Below are positions 28,460-38,276 of a stretch of DNA of 64,000 nt, piece by piece; position 1 is the stretch's first letter; every line of letters starts with the position of its first letter. The DNA comes from Mucilaginibacter sp. (GTDB taxonomy: Bacteria > Bacteroidota > Bacteroidia > Sphingobacteriales > Sphingobacteriaceae). The translations under genes were made by a program, and so were the position numbers. The notes under the pieces were generated by a model. It was not told where the DNA came from. It ran no database searches and saw only the letters and a program-made list of their open reading frames with translations. The stretch is taken from the NCBI GenBank assembly GCA_031292485.1, contig JARLHA010000037.1:186001-250000 (forward strand), in the 5' to 3' direction.

Positions 28460-29359
28460 CTAAACATAGCGAGTGCCATTAAAAGATACGCATTTCTCTT
28501 TTAAATACTGGATCCACCATAGTCTCATAAAGTCCGCTCGATGGGTAGTTAGACGTTCACGTTGATTTTCATTGCAGATAAATCCTTGGTCTTGCAGCTC
28601 AAGATAAAATTGTCGATAGTGGGATGCTAAATAATTTTCAAACATTGGATGTCGCCTATTAGCCGTAAAAGACAACGACCTGTAGCTCGATGGAGTTGGC
28701 AAAAAAAACAACTTTATAACGCGAGAGTGTCCATTTATATTGATTCTATATTTAACCGCATTGGACGTTTCCTGGAATGGTTCGAATTGGATTCCCGCAT
28801 TCGTAAGCAGCTGTTTAAACCACCTCCCCGGAGTTTTGCCAATAGTGCCTTGGGCCGTAAAGTAGATAGCCTCTATGTTTGTACACAATATTAGCCAGCT
28901 TAAAATATCCTCATTTAATAAGAATTGATTTAATACATCTATTTCCGCTGCCCTGTTAAATAAGGCACTATCATTTGGAGAGTATGGGTTTCTTTTTCCA
29001 TTGTCAAACCTATTGGTTCGGTATACAACATCGGTTAGCAGTATATTCTCAGCTTCAAGCATATTGATTGCGTTCTCGACACGTTGAGTAGGCGTTTCAC
29101 CTAACAGTGGGTCGTTGTAACCTAAAGTGTCTGCAAGAAAACTCCAAAAACCATTTGTATCGCTGCCATAAAAGAACGGCATTATTAAGTCGGGGTTTAA
29201 ATGCCTTCGTTCATTGAACGGATAAATAGTTTCGGTAATCTTATAAATTGGAAAACTACCAATAATCATACTTTTATACTGCAACCAAGGAACGTTGCCG
29301 TTATGATATGAATTAAAATATGTTAGATATGGGTGTTGTTCAACTTCGTTTAAAGGCAT
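28460..29359 (-). CDS. UDG-superfamily (hypoxanthine-DNA glycosylase-like) protein
   Basis: The 299-residue protein shows the pattern of the HDG/MUG-like branch of the uracil-DNA glycosylase superfamily: IIGSFP as motif 1 (residues 32-37), FFYGSDTNGFW (62-72), ILLTDVV (106-112) and LPTPSSYRS (about 220-228) in place of the LPSTSPA loop. It is longer than typical HDG (about 160-190 residues), with extra segments at 85-105, 175-205 and the C-terminal 50 residues. Family members remove deaminated or modified bases. As island cargo beside CRISPR it may act on modified phage DNA, by analogy with glycosylase-based defence; that is inference. Confidence 0.65.
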   Translation of the reverse strand: MPLNEVEQHPYLTYFNSYHNGNVPWLQYKSMIIGSFPIYKITETIYPFNERRHLNPDLIMPFFYGSDTNGFWSFLADTLGYNDPLLGETPTQRVENAINMLEAENILLTDVVYRTNRFDNGKRNPYSPNDSALFNRAAEIDVLNQFLLNEDILSWLILCTNIEAIYFTAQGTIGKTPGRWFKQLLTNAGIQFEPFQETSNAVKYRININGHSRVIKLFFLPTPSSYRSLSFTANRRHPMFENYLASHYRQFYLELQDQGFICNENQRERLTTHRADFMRLWWIQYLKEKCVSFNGTRYV

Positions 29360-29822
29360 AACTGGTTATGATTTAACGTAAAGATATAGCACCAAGTTAA
29401 TAATAAAGAGTATGTTGAACAAACGTGAAATGCAATTACTCGCCTAAGTAAGACAGATAACTAATATCAAAAAACACTAAAGTGATGCATGCTTTCTTCT
29501 TAAAAGGGAAAAAAAGGAAGAGAGTGAGAAATAATTATTCAGCAAAGTTAGGTGGGAGTCTGGATACATGGCAAGGAATTTCCGGCATAAACGCTCCTAT
29601 GGCAACCGCACAATCAATTTATTCCGTTCCTCCTTGCATTTAATCCAGCCTTGCACCTGTAGGGCACCATAATTATTAATCACTTAATCAAAAATCATTA
29701 TGGAAGACACAAGTTAAACCCAGTTAACACACAATAAATCTATTGTGTTATTGAACAAACTTTGTTCATGAAAAACCAATATCTTTATAACAATTAACAG
29801 ATTATTTAAACAAAGATCAGGT
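29360..29822. other. Gap at the right end of the island
   Basis: AT-rich DNA between the glycosylase gene and the arm-site repeats. It should contain the promoter of the minus-strand gene. No coding frame, array or strong hairpin was seen. Confidence 0.45.
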
Positions 29823-29845
29823 TGCACGTAATTTGCACGTAAAAA
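29823..29845 (+). other. Probable integrase arm-type sites, right end
   Basis: Two direct copies, TGCACGTAATT and TGCACGTAAAAAG, lie 52 bases from the right attachment repeat and match the three copies at 5668-5703 in sequence and direction. Confidence 0.6.
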
Positions 29846-29897
29846 GAATAGAAAGTAGTAAAAAAGAGGTTTTAAGTGTATTTAGGGGCGTTTTTAA

Positions 29898-30085
<188 letters not shown>

Positions 30086-30108
30086 ACTGAATTTTAATAA
30101 CGATCCTG

Positions 30109-30504
30109 TTATACGGTTTGCTTATCTGCCGGGTGCCTGTTAAAGATGATGCCAAAACATACAGCAAAAACAAGGTAAATACCACCCAAAATCCATAAAA
30201 AATAGGGCGAGCCGGGATTATTGATCAGGACTTTGATTAAAGCTAATCCGCCGATTAAAAAATGGGCCGCATTGGCAACCGATATAGGTTTATTGTAAAT
30301 GCCGCCAATAATTGCCCCTTTGGCCATCCAGTTGAGCATAGCGAAGCCAAAATACAAAGCACCCAACAACTGCAACATAATAAGTAAAGGCGCTGATGAA
30401 ACGATGCCCGCGTGTAGTAATATTTCGGCAGGAAAAAAGGTTAGGCCGATCCCGATAGCAGCCAGTACGACGGCGCTCAGGGTCATTATTAATTTTGTAT
30501 TCAT
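30109..30504 (-). CDS. Four-helix membrane protein, unknown function
   Basis: The 131-residue protein has four hydrophobic segments near residues 5-25, 36-58, 75-93 and 100-122. The first helix is followed by FFPAEILL and the second contains LLGALYFGFAMLNWMAKG. Small proteins of this type occur widely in Bacteroidota without known function. It is the first chromosomal gene after the island. Confidence 0.65.
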   Translation of the reverse strand: MNTKLIMTLSAVVLAAIGIGLTFFPAEILLHAGIVSSAPLLIMLQLLGALYFGFAMLNWMAKGAIIGGIYNKPISVANAAHFLIGGLALIKVLINNPGSPYFLWILGGIYLVFAVCFGIIFNRHPADKQTV

Positions 30505-30592
30505 TAGTTGAAGTATAGATACTTAGTATAGCTTCGGATAATTAAGCTGTTTTTAGCGTAAAAAGGTAAAGGGATGTTACATCCCCACAGAC

Positions 30593-31618
30593 TTAAGACT
30601 TCTTCCCAATCACCATTTGCTCCAGCGCGTCTATCCACGTAGGCGAGTCGTTTAGGCTCTCCACCAACTGCACATGTTCGCCGCCGAGGGCTTTAAATTC
30701 ATCGCCATATTCAACGGTAACTTCGTAAACTGTTTCCAGGCAGTCGGCCACAAAGGCGGGGCAAAATACCAGCAGGCGCTTTTTCCCTTCTGCGGCCAGT
30801 TTGGCCACTACTTCGCTGGTATAGGGCTGTACCCATGGGTCTTTACCTAATCTCGACTGGAAACAAACAGAATATTTCTCTTTCGGGAGTTTCATTTTTT
30901 CGGCAATCAGCCGCGCGGTATCATACGATTGTGCCGAATAGCAAAACTTGTTGGTATCGTTAAGTGTATTGCAGCAGCCATCCACCTTTAAACAATACTT
31001 GCCGGTATGGTCGCATTTGATCAGCTGGCGCTGCGGCAGGCCATGGAAACTGAACAGGATATGGTCGTAAGTTTCGGGTTTATACTTTTTGCCATTATTG
31101 GCAAAGGTTTCAATCATCAGCTCGTTATCGTGAAACGAGTTAACAAAGGAAATTGACGGAATAGTTTGCCATTTGCGCACCAGTTCCATCACCTTATCAT
31201 AAACCGATCCTGTACTTGCCGAAGCATATTGCGGAAACAAGGCAATCACCTGGATGTTTTCCACCAAAGCCGCTTTCATCCTGTTTAAGGCTGATTCAAT
31301 CGACGGGGTTTGGTAGCGCATGGCCAGTTCAACCATATATTCGCCGCCCAAACGTTCCTGCAATAATTTGTGTTGCAATTGGCTGTAATATAACAGGGGT
31401 GAGCCGGTTTTATCGTGCCAGATGGCCTTATATAATTTGGCTGATTTTGGGCTGCGGAACGGGGCGATAATACCTTTTACCAGCAGGGCCCTCGAAACCG
31501 GGTTGATGTCAATCACCCGCGGGTCCATTAAAAACTCATCCAGGTATTTACGAACGTCCCTGGTTTCCGGACTGTCGGGCGTACCCAAATTAACCAGTAA
31601 AACTCCTTTTTTCGACAT
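30593..31618 (-). CDS. hemH: Ferrochelatase HemH
   Basis: The 341-residue protein inserts iron into protoporphyrin IX, the last step of protohaem synthesis. Seen are the N-terminal LLVNLGTPDSP, the catalytic histidine H192 in FSFHGLPQRQL, FQSRLG (253-258) and the acidic FVADCLETVYE (289-299). A cysteine-rich stretch (C202, C209, C215, C216) lies after the catalytic His. Start ATG 31618 (MSKKGVLLVN) is preferred over the TTG at 31633. It is followed upstream by ispH on the same strand. Confidence 0.96.
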   Translation of the reverse strand: MSKKGVLLVNLGTPDSPETRDVRKYLDEFLMDPRVIDINPVSRALLVKGIIAPFRSPKSAKLYKAIWHDKTGSPLLYYSQLQHKLLQERLGGEYMVELAMRYQTPSIESALNRMKAALVENIQVIALFPQYASASTGSVYDKVMELVRKWQTIPSISFVNSFHDNELMIETFANNGKKYKPETYDHILFSFHGLPQRQLIKCDHTGKYCLKVDGCCNTLNDTNKFCYSAQSYDTARLIAEKMKLPKEKYSVCFQSRLGKDPWVQPYTSEVVAKLAAEGKKRLLVFCPAFVADCLETVYEVTVEYGDEFKALGGEHVQLVESLNDSPTWIDALEQMVIGKKS

Positions 31619-31747
31619 ATTATTCTTACGCAAAAATAGTGATTAGAGATTGGAGATTAGTGTTTTTTTGTCCGAAAGAATATAAGTTGTAGGGTACTGA
31701 AGATTTACCTGCTTAAAAGCTGCAAACTGCCAACTTCAAACTGTTGG

Positions 31748-32599
31748 CTAAAACCCCTCTAACTCCGCTTTTACTTGCTGCATCAGCCACATAGGGGTGG
31801 AGGTAGCGCCGGCAATACCCACTTTGTCGCCGGGCGAGAACATCGAATTTTTTAATTCAGATGGGGAGGATATAAAATAAGTATTGGGGTTATGCTTGCG
31901 GCAAACTTCATACAGAACTTTGCCGTTGGATGATTTTATTCCCGAAACAAAAACGACCTTATCAAATTTAACAGCAAATTTGGGCAGGTCCTGGTCCCGG
32001 TTGGATACCTGGCGGCAAATGGTATCATTAGCCTTAAGGTCGTAGCCGCGTTGCAAAAGCTGTTCTTTAATGCCGTAAAACTTCTCCATGCTTTTGGTAG
32101 TCTGGCTGTAAAGGGTAATGTTTTTAGGCAGGTCCACGTTGTCCAGTTCCGCAATATCCTGGAAAACCAGGGCCTCGTTATTGGTTTGGCCCTGCAGGCC
32201 AACAACCTCAGCATGGCCGTGTTTGCCAAATATCAGGATCTTCTCGTTCGCGTCGAAAGAGGTTTTAATCCGGTTTTGCAGTTTTAAAACAACAGGGCAT
32301 GAGGCATCTATCAGCGTAATATTATTTTCAAGCGCTATCCGGTAGGTATCAGGCGCTTCGCCATGCGCCCGGATCAGCACCTTTTCGTTCGACAGGTTTA
32401 CCAAATCGGCATGTTCTATTATCCTTAAACCCTTTGCCTTTAAACGGGCAACCTCTTCATCATTATGCACAATGTCGCCCAGGCAATATAAATAGCCGTC
32501 TTCCTCCAGTATTTCCTCAGCCATATCAATGGCATACACCACGCCAAAGCAAAAGCCCGAATCCTGGTCGATAGTAACCTGTAGCTTATAATCACCCAT
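31748..32599 (-). CDS. ispH: 4-hydroxy-3-methylbut-2-enyl diphosphate reductase IspH
   Basis: The 283-residue protein performs the last step of the MEP isoprenoid pathway, giving IPP and DMAPP. The three iron-sulphur cysteines are C17 (SGFCFGV), C101 (DASCPVV) and C195 (TICRQVSNRD). Substrate-binding groups include H79 (RAHG), the KHGHAEV segment with E131, and GATSTP near the C-terminus. The length is normal. It lies 130 bases upstream of hemH in the same direction, and a weak link to haem and isoprenoid (quinone, haem A) supply is plausible. Confidence 0.96.
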   Translation of the reverse strand: MGDYKLQVTIDQDSGFCFGVVYAIDMAEEILEEDGYLYCLGDIVHNDEEVARLKAKGLRIIEHADLVNLSNEKVLIRAHGEAPDTYRIALENNITLIDASCPVVLKLQNRIKTSFDANEKILIFGKHGHAEVVGLQGQTNNEALVFQDIAELDNVDLPKNITLYSQTTKSMEKFYGIKEQLLQRGYDLKANDTICRQVSNRDQDLPKFAVKFDKVVFVSGIKSSNGKVLYEVCRKHNPNTYFISSPSELKNSMFSPGDKVGIAGATSTPMWLMQQVKAELEGF

Positions 32600-32692
32600 T
32601 GTGCTGCAAAATTAATGAAAAATGTTCATTGGTTCTCTGGTTCAATAGTTGTTTTTTATCTTATCCTGGCTCCTGATTCTTGATTCCTGGCT

Positions 32693-33781
32693 CTATACCC
32701 TTCTTCCTTTCCACACAATTGTTTTGGTAAGATATTTTTGGATAGATAAGAACGCGATAATGGCCATATTGATCATTTGAATGGGGTGCAGCAGGATATT
32801 GTATAACACATTTTGCCCTGCGGATAGCGAGATCATCACACGGGTAAGAAAAATTAAACCTCCCATAAAAAAGATCAGGCTAAAATTAAGGGTGGTGATC
32901 ACGATCATTGGGCCGCTCAACAGCATCAGCAAATAAATCAGTAATCCTGCAATGCTATAATTGAAAGCTGCCAGTGCATTTTTGCTGAAGCCGCCAATTG
33001 CTTCGCCGTAACTTCTGTACATACGGCAGCTCAGCATACCGTTTGCCAGTAAAACATCCCCATTATACCCGGATAATTTTACCTCGCGCATAATGCCGGC
33101 ATCCTCAACTATCTTGTCTTTTACAAGCTGGTGCCATGTGTTTTGCCTGTAGATATCCGCGTCAAAAAGCATAAACTGTCCGCAGGCAGTTGCCACAGCG
33201 GCATTTTGGGTTAAAAACACCAGCCTTACAGGCAATAAATTCAATAACAAATAGTGCAAAAGAGGCACGGTAATATTTTCGCCAAAGGTTTTCATTTCCT
33301 GGTTTGCAAAAAGACTTAACAAGGCAAGTTTATATAACTTCATGCGATGAACGGCGCTATTGATCAAACCATTATTCACCGTATCGTCTGCATCTAAAAA
33401 TAAAAAATAGTCGCCTTTAGCTTTGTTTGCCAATTGGTGGCAGGCATGATTTTTACCCGTCCAGCCGTCCGGAAGCCTTTCACCTTTTATTACCCTGACA
33501 TGCGGATCAGTAGCTGCATAAGCAGTACAGATTTGATAGGTATTATCCAAAGATTCATCATCATATACAACCACCTCATAATTTTTATAATCCTGTAACT
33601 GTATTGATTTTAATAGCCGGAGGATGTTAGCAGCCTCGTTACGGGCAGGAATGAGTATCGAAACAACATCAGCATAGTGCTTATTTACCCGGGTTAATTT
33701 TGGATTTGACAAAAAATTAAAAAGCGTTACGGTAAACCGCAAAACAATAAAAAACAAGGTAACGGTAACGGCAATGATCAT
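32693..33781 (-). CDS. Family 2 glycosyltransferase, membrane-bound
   Basis: The 362-residue protein has an N-terminal membrane helix, then a GT-A domain with SILIPARNEAANI (nucleotide-binding start), VVYDDESLDNT and the DxD-type metal site FLFLDADDTV (about 126-135). A C-terminal block of three to four helices (about 270-350) anchors it. The layout resembles GT2 enzymes acting on lipid carriers or carotenoids. The acceptor is unknown. It is read with ispH and hemH but separated by about 90 bases. Confidence 0.85.
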   Translation of the reverse strand: MIIAVTVTLFFIVLRFTVTLFNFLSNPKLTRVNKHYADVVSILIPARNEAANILRLLKSIQLQDYKNYEVVVYDDESLDNTYQICTAYAATDPHVRVIKGERLPDGWTGKNHACHQLANKAKGDYFLFLDADDTVNNGLINSAVHRMKLYKLALLSLFANQEMKTFGENITVPLLHYLLLNLLPVRLVFLTQNAAVATACGQFMLFDADIYRQNTWHQLVKDKIVEDAGIMREVKLSGYNGDVLLANGMLSCRMYRSYGEAIGGFSKNALAAFNYSIAGLLIYLLMLLSGPMIVITTLNFSLIFFMGGLIFLTRVMISLSAGQNVLYNILLHPIQMINMAIIAFLSIQKYLTKTIVWKGRRV

Positions 33782-34002
33782 TTATTAAATCCTGATGCAA
33801 ATAAGTAAATATACTTCATATAACAACGGGTTATTACGCTTATAAATTCAGGTAGTAACACGGGCAAAGTCCCGTAGATATCCTCATTAGCCTCATTGTC
33901 AATTTATTCAACTTTGTTTCGCCGCGGTTAAGGCGTTTTTCCGGTGGTGTTTTTCAAACGTTTTCTAAATTAAAAATTTACAACCTCTTAAAAATCAATT
34001 TT

Positions 34003-34620
34003 ATGAAAAAAATCAACTACTTGTTATTGCTGTCAGCTGTTGTTATGCTGTTTGCGGCTTCATGTGGAAAAAATGGTGCAGTTGGCCCGCAGGGTGCGAC
34101 TGGTGCTACAGGCGCAACAGGCGCTACAGGCGCGACAGGCGCGACAGGGCCCGCAGGACCCACTGGTACAACCGGGGCTACCGGTACAGCCAATGTTATT
34201 TATTCAGATTGGGTTACTCCGGCAACTTATGTAAAAACAGTGGTTTTCGGTACAACCTATTTTACTTATGACATGGCAGCCTCAAAGATTACGCAAGATA
34301 TTTTGGACAAGGGCACTATTGTTGTGTATGGTAAATTAAATGGCTATAACCCAGTAATATGGCCTACAGATCAGGTTAGCGCCATGCCAATTGTAATTAC
34401 TTACATGTCTGGTTCCACTGCAAATATTGATACCTGGACAGCAACTGAGACTGTCGGTAACGTTAATATTAGCCTTACCAGTAGTACAAATGCATACGGC
34501 AGCATATCCAACGCTCATCAATTCAGGTATGTTATTATTCCTGGCGGAGTGCATACTACAGCCGCTGTGAATTTGAAAAACTATCAGCAGGTAAAAGCAG
34601 CCTTTAATTTAAAAGACTGA
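34003..34620 (+). CDS. Collagen-like lipoprotein (short repeat form)
   Basis: The 205-residue protein has a lipoprotein signal (LFAASC, Cys at residue 21), then about fifteen Gly-X-Y triplets, mainly GAT, at residues 24-65. A C-terminal domain of ~140 residues follows, ending [18 protein letters not shown] second, much longer protein of the same design is at 53523-54455, and the two C-terminal ends are similar ([17 protein letters not shown] there). They are probably surface-exposed or periplasmic. The gene starts after an AT-rich leader. Confidence 0.85.
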   Translation: MKKINYLLLLSAVVMLFAASCGKNGAVGPQGATGATGATGATGATGATGPAGPTGTTGATGTANVIYSDWVTPATYVKTVVFGTTYFTYDMAASKITQDILDKGTIVVYGKLNGYNPVIWPTDQVSAMPIVITYMSGSTANIDTWTATETVGNVNISLTSSTNAYGSISNAHQFRYVIIPGGVHTTAAVNLKNYQQVKAAFNLKD

Positions 34621-34692
34621 TTTTACGGAGTGGTGAATTAATTAGAATTGAATAGTGGGCGGAGAATTGGGATATATACGCCTGATAGCTGC

Positions 34693-35916
34693 TCACTGTT
34701 TTTTTTCTATCCCGTTCACAATAGTTTTGGTCGCCCCTGTATGCTCTTTTACATAAGCCAGTAGTTTTTTATTGGCGGCCGAATAAAAAGCCCCGTCATT
34801 TACCAGCGTATCCATGATGGTACGCAATTGTTCTCCATTGGTAATACTGAAGCCCGCCTTTAAGGCAACCAGGTCGTTCGCCTCCTTAAACCGTGCATAG
34901 TTGGGCCCAAATATAACGGGCAGGCCAAAGGCCGCGGCCTCCAGCGTATTATGGATACCTGCGCCAAATCCGCCGCCGATATAGGCGATATCGCCATACT
35001 GGTACAGGGATGATAACATGCCGATATTATCAATAATGAGTATCTGGTGAGCAGCCAGCGGTGAGTGACGGGTTGCAAATTCCGAGTATGTTATTGCAGC
35101 ATTTGAAGACAATAAGGCTATTAGTTTATTTACCCTTTCTCCGCCAATCTCGTGCGGGGCAATAATGAATTTCCAGCCGGGATATTCGGTTACCAGTCCG
35201 GCCACCAAGTTTTCATCTTCGGGCCAGGTGCTGCCGGCAATAAATAACTTGTGTCCGTTCTTAAATCCGGCAATGGATGGCAGCTCCCTTGGAGCAAGCG
35301 CATTGTCCCACACCCTGTCGAAACGGGTATCGCCGCTAACGGTTACATGGTTTATCCCGATGTTTTTCAACAATTGCTTCGAGTTGTCATCCTGCACAAA
35401 AAACCAGGTTACCAGGCCCAGCATTTTACGGTGCAGGCCACCGTACCATTTAAAAAACACTTGCCCGGGCCTGAAAATACCCGAAATAATATACAAGGGT
35501 ATATGGCGGCGGTGCAACTCGCTAAAAAAATTATACCAGTATTCATATTTGGTAAATATGACCAGTTTGGGTTGAATAGCATCTATAAATTCACGCGCGT
35601 TTCGCGGCGTATCCAGCGGCAGGTAATAAACGGCGTCGGCAAGGGCGGTATTCTTTCGCACCTCATAGCCAGAAGGCGAAAAAAAAGTGATAACTAGTCT
35701 GTTTTCAGGATATTTTTGCCTGATAGCTTCTAAAACAGGACGCCCCTGTTCAAATTCACCAAGTGAAGAAAAATGAAACCAAATACACCCTTGTTCACGT
35801 ATAACGACCTGTTTATTACGACCGCTTATCCAGAACCTGGCCTTTTGATTAAAGAAGGAAAAAACCCAGATGACTACAAAATATAAACGTATTGCGGCAT
35901 TGTATATTAGCAACAT
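34693..35916 (-). CDS. waaA: Kdo transferase WaaA (GT30)
   Basis: From ATG 35916 the product is 407 residues: a short N-terminal membrane helix (about 5-22), then the GT30 start WFHFSSLGEFEQGRPV with the catalytic Glu, and later ESIGGGFGAGIHNTLEAAAFG-like sequence (seen as YIGGGFGAGIHNTLEAA) and FGPNYARFKEA of the C-terminal domain. It adds 3-deoxy-D-manno-octulosonic acid to lipid A at the inner membrane. The upstream extension to 36147 overlaps the divergent ugd gene and has no family match, so I discard it. It is divergent from the nucleotide-sugar operon. Confidence 0.93.
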   Translation of the reverse strand: MLLIYNAAIRLYFVVIWVFSFFNQKARFWISGRNKQVVIREQGCIWFHFSSLGEFEQGRPVLEAIRQKYPENRLVITFFSPSGYEVRKNTALADAVYYLPLDTPRNAREFIDAIQPKLVIFTKYEYWYNFFSELHRRHIPLYIISGIFRPGQVFFKWYGGLHRKMLGLVTWFFVQDDNSKQLLKNIGINHVTVSGDTRFDRVWDNALAPRELPSIAGFKNGHKLFIAGSTWPEDENLVAGLVTEYPGWKFIIAPHEIGGERVNKLIALLSSNAAITYSEFATRHSPLAAHQILIIDNIGMLSSLYQYGDIAYIGGGFGAGIHNTLEAAAFGLPVIFGPNYARFKEANDLVALKAGFSITNGEQLRTIMDTLVNDGAFYSAANKKLLAYVKEHTGATKTIVNGIEKKQ

Positions 35917-35979
35917 TTTTAGTTTTGAATTATTAACTTCGCAAGCGGTAAAAGTATCACATTTTAAATATAAAATTCC

Positions 35980-37290
35980 ATGAAAATTGCAGTAGTTGGC
36001 ACTGGCTATGTGGGCCTTGTTACAGGTACCTGTTTGGCCGAGACCGGTAACCAGGTGGTCTGTGTTGATATAAATGAGAAGAAAGTAAAGATGATGCAGG
36101 AAGGGCAATTGCCCATTTATGAGCCAGGCCTCGAGCTTCTTTTTCACAGGAATATAAAGCAGGAACGGTTACATTTTACTATCAGCCTTGCCGAGGCGAT
36201 AGCTGAGGCAAAGATCATTTTCCTGGCACTGCCCACTCCTCCGGGCGGAGATGGCTCGGCCGATCTGAGCTATGTTTTGGGTGCTGCAAAGGATATTGCA
36301 AAGATTATAACCGACTATAAAGTTATCGTAACCAAATCAACCGTTCCGGTAGGCACGGCAGATAAAGTTACTGCGGTGATGAAAGCAAATACAACCGTTG
36401 AATTTGCAGTGGTATCAAACCCTGAGTTTTTGAGAGAGGGCGTAGCGGTAGAAGATTTTATGAAACCCGACCGCGTTGTTGTCGGCACAAAAGATGAGCG
36501 TGCCCGTAAGTTGATGGCAGAGTTATATGGCCCTTATGTCAGGCAGGGTAACCCGGTAATTTTTATGGATGAACGCTCGTCTGAATTGACAAAATATGCT
36601 GCTAACTCCTTTTTGGCAACCAAAATATCTTTTATGAACGAGATCGCCAATCTTTGCGAGCTGGTAGGTGCAGATGTTGATATGGTAAGGCGTGGTATCG
36701 GGGCCGATAACCGCATTGGTAAACGGTTCCTGTTTTCGGGGATAGGTTATGGCGGAAGTTGTTTTCCGAAAGATGTGCAGGCCCTGGCCAAATCGTCCGA
36801 AGAAAATAAATACAATTTCAGGATACTGAATTCGGTAATGGAAGTTAACGAGATCCAGAAAAAGGTATTGGTTGAAAAAGTAAAAAAATATTATAAAGGC
36901 GATATAAAAGGTAAAAAGTTTGCTATATGGGGCCTTGCCTTTAAGCCCGAAACAGACGATATCCGCGAAGCCCCCGCATTATATATTATTGACGAGTTAT
37001 TGGCGGCCGGAGCCGAAGTTTCAGCCTTTGACCCGGAAGCAATGAAAAACGTTGAGGCTTTATTTGGCGACAAAATAAAATATGCTGCTGACCCGTACGA
37101 GGCAATTGATGGAGCGGACGCATTGCTTATCGTGACTGAATGGTCGCTTTTCAGAACGCCTGATTTTGACCAGATGGAAAGCTTATTGAAAGAAAAAGTT
37201 ATTTTTGACGGCCGTAACTTATACGATCTGGATAAGATGATAGATTGCGGGTATTATTATAACAGCATCGGACGTAAAGAAATTAAATAA
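35980..37290 (+). CDS. ugd: UDP-glucose 6-dehydrogenase
   Basis: The 436-residue enzyme oxidises UDP-glucose to UDP-glucuronate with NAD. The NAD-binding start is [15 protein letters not shown] (residues 8-22), and the catalytic cysteine is C261 in [32 protein letters not shown] marks the C-terminal domain. Its stop overlaps the next start by one base (TAATGG), so it is coupled to the decarboxylase gene that uses its product. Confidence 0.97.
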   Translation: MKIAVVGTGYVGLVTGTCLAETGNQVVCVDINEKKVKMMQEGQLPIYEPGLELLFHRNIKQERLHFTISLAEAIAEAKIIFLALPTPPGGDGSADLSYVLGAAKDIAKIITDYKVIVTKSTVPVGTADKVTAVMKANTTVEFAVVSNPEFLREGVAVEDFMKPDRVVVGTKDERARKLMAELYGPYVRQGNPVIFMDERSSELTKYAANSFLATKISFMNEIANLCELVGADVDMVRRGIGADNRIGKRFLFSGIGYGGSCFPKDVQALAKSSEENKYNFRILNSVMEVNEIQKKVLVEKVKKYYKGDIKGKKFAIWGLAFKPETDDIREAPALYIIDELLAAGAEVSAFDPEAMKNVEALFGDKIKYAADPYEAIDGADALLIVTEWSLFRTPDFDQMESLLKEKVIFDGRNLYDLDKMIDCGYYYNSIGRKEIK

Positions 37291-38276
37291 TGGCTGAACG
37301 TAAAAGAATATTAATAACAGGCGCCGCTGGTTTTTTGGGATCACATTTGTGCGACAGATTCATTAAGGACGACTACCATGTAATAGGCATGGATAACCTG
37401 ATAACCGGTGATTTGCGCAATATCGAGCATCTTTTTAAACTGGAGAACTTTGAGTTCTACAACCATGATGTTTCCAAATTTGTTTACGTGCCAGGCGACC
37501 TGCACTATATCCTGCACTTTGCCTCGCCCGCAAGCCCGATCGATTATTTAAAGATCCCGATTCAAACCTTAAAGGTGGGTTCGCTGGGTACGCATAACCT
37601 GTTGGGCCTGGCCAGGGCCAAAAAATCAAGGATGCTGATCGCGTCAACCTCCGAAGTTTACGGCGATCCGAGCGTAAACCCGCAGCCCGAAGAATATTGG
37701 GGTAATGTGAACCCCGTGGGACCAAGGGGGGTGTATGACGAGGCTAAACGTTTCCAGGAAGCTATCACCATGGCGTACCATACCTTTCATGGGCTCGAAA
37801 CGCGCATCGTGCGGATATTTAATACTTATGGTCCCCGTATGCGGCTAAACGACGGGCGCGTATTACCAGCCTTTATTGGGCAGGCACTGCGCGGCGAATC
37901 ACTGACCATGTTTGGCGATGGTTCGCAAACAAGATCGTTTTGTTACGTTGATGACCTGGTTGAAGGCATCGTTCGTTTACTTTTCAGCGATTATGCACAG
38001 CCAATGAATATTGGTAATCCCGACGAAATCACCATAAGAGAATTTGGCGAAGAGATCATCAGGCTAACGGGTACGGATCAAAAACTAATCAGCCTGCCTT
38101 TGCCAACGGATGATCCAAAGCAACGCAGGCCTGATATTACCAAAGCCAAAAGCATACTTGGCTGGGAGCCGAAGATCTCAAGAAGCGAAGGATTGAAGAT
38201 CACTTTTGAATATTTTAAATCGCTGCCCGAAAAAGAGATACAGCATAAAGATTTTACTTATTTTAATAAACACTAA
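37290..38276 (+). CDS. UDP-glucuronate decarboxylase (UDP-xylose synthase)
   Basis: The 328-residue short-chain dehydrogenase/reductase has GAAGFLG (11-17) for [12 protein letters not shown] (119-127) and the catalytic pair Y149/K153 ([11 protein letters not shown]). [10 protein letters not shown] and the following [13 protein letters not shown] are hallmarks of UDP-glucuronate decarboxylases, which make UDP-xylose. It overlaps both ugd and galE by one base, so the three genes form one tight operon for extracellular polysaccharide precursors. Confidence 0.93.
   Translation: MAERKRILITGAAGFLGSHLCDRFIKDDYHVIGMDNLITGDLRNIEHLFKLENFEFYNHDVSKFVYVPGDLHYILHFASPASPIDYLKIPIQTLKVGSLGTHNLLGLARAKKSRMLIASTSEVYGDPSVNPQPEEYWGNVNPVGPRGVYDEAKRFQEAITMAYHTFHGLETRIVRIFNTYGPRMRLNDGRVLPAFIGQALRGESLTMFGDGSQTRSFCYVDDLVEGIVRLLFSDYAQPMNIGNPDEITIREFGEEIIRLTGTDQKLISLPLPTDDPKQRRPDITKAKSILGWEPKISRSEGLKITFEYFKSLPEKEIQHKDFTYFNKH

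Noticed and set aside
5746..29359. Conjugative element (ICE) or prophage
   Set aside because: No relaxase, VirB/TraG-like, capsid, terminase or portal protein was recognised; 'genomic island' is the safer term.
35917..36147. 77-residue N-terminal extension of WaaA
   Set aside because: It overlaps the start of ugd, lacks family similarity and would put a membrane helix deep inside the protein.
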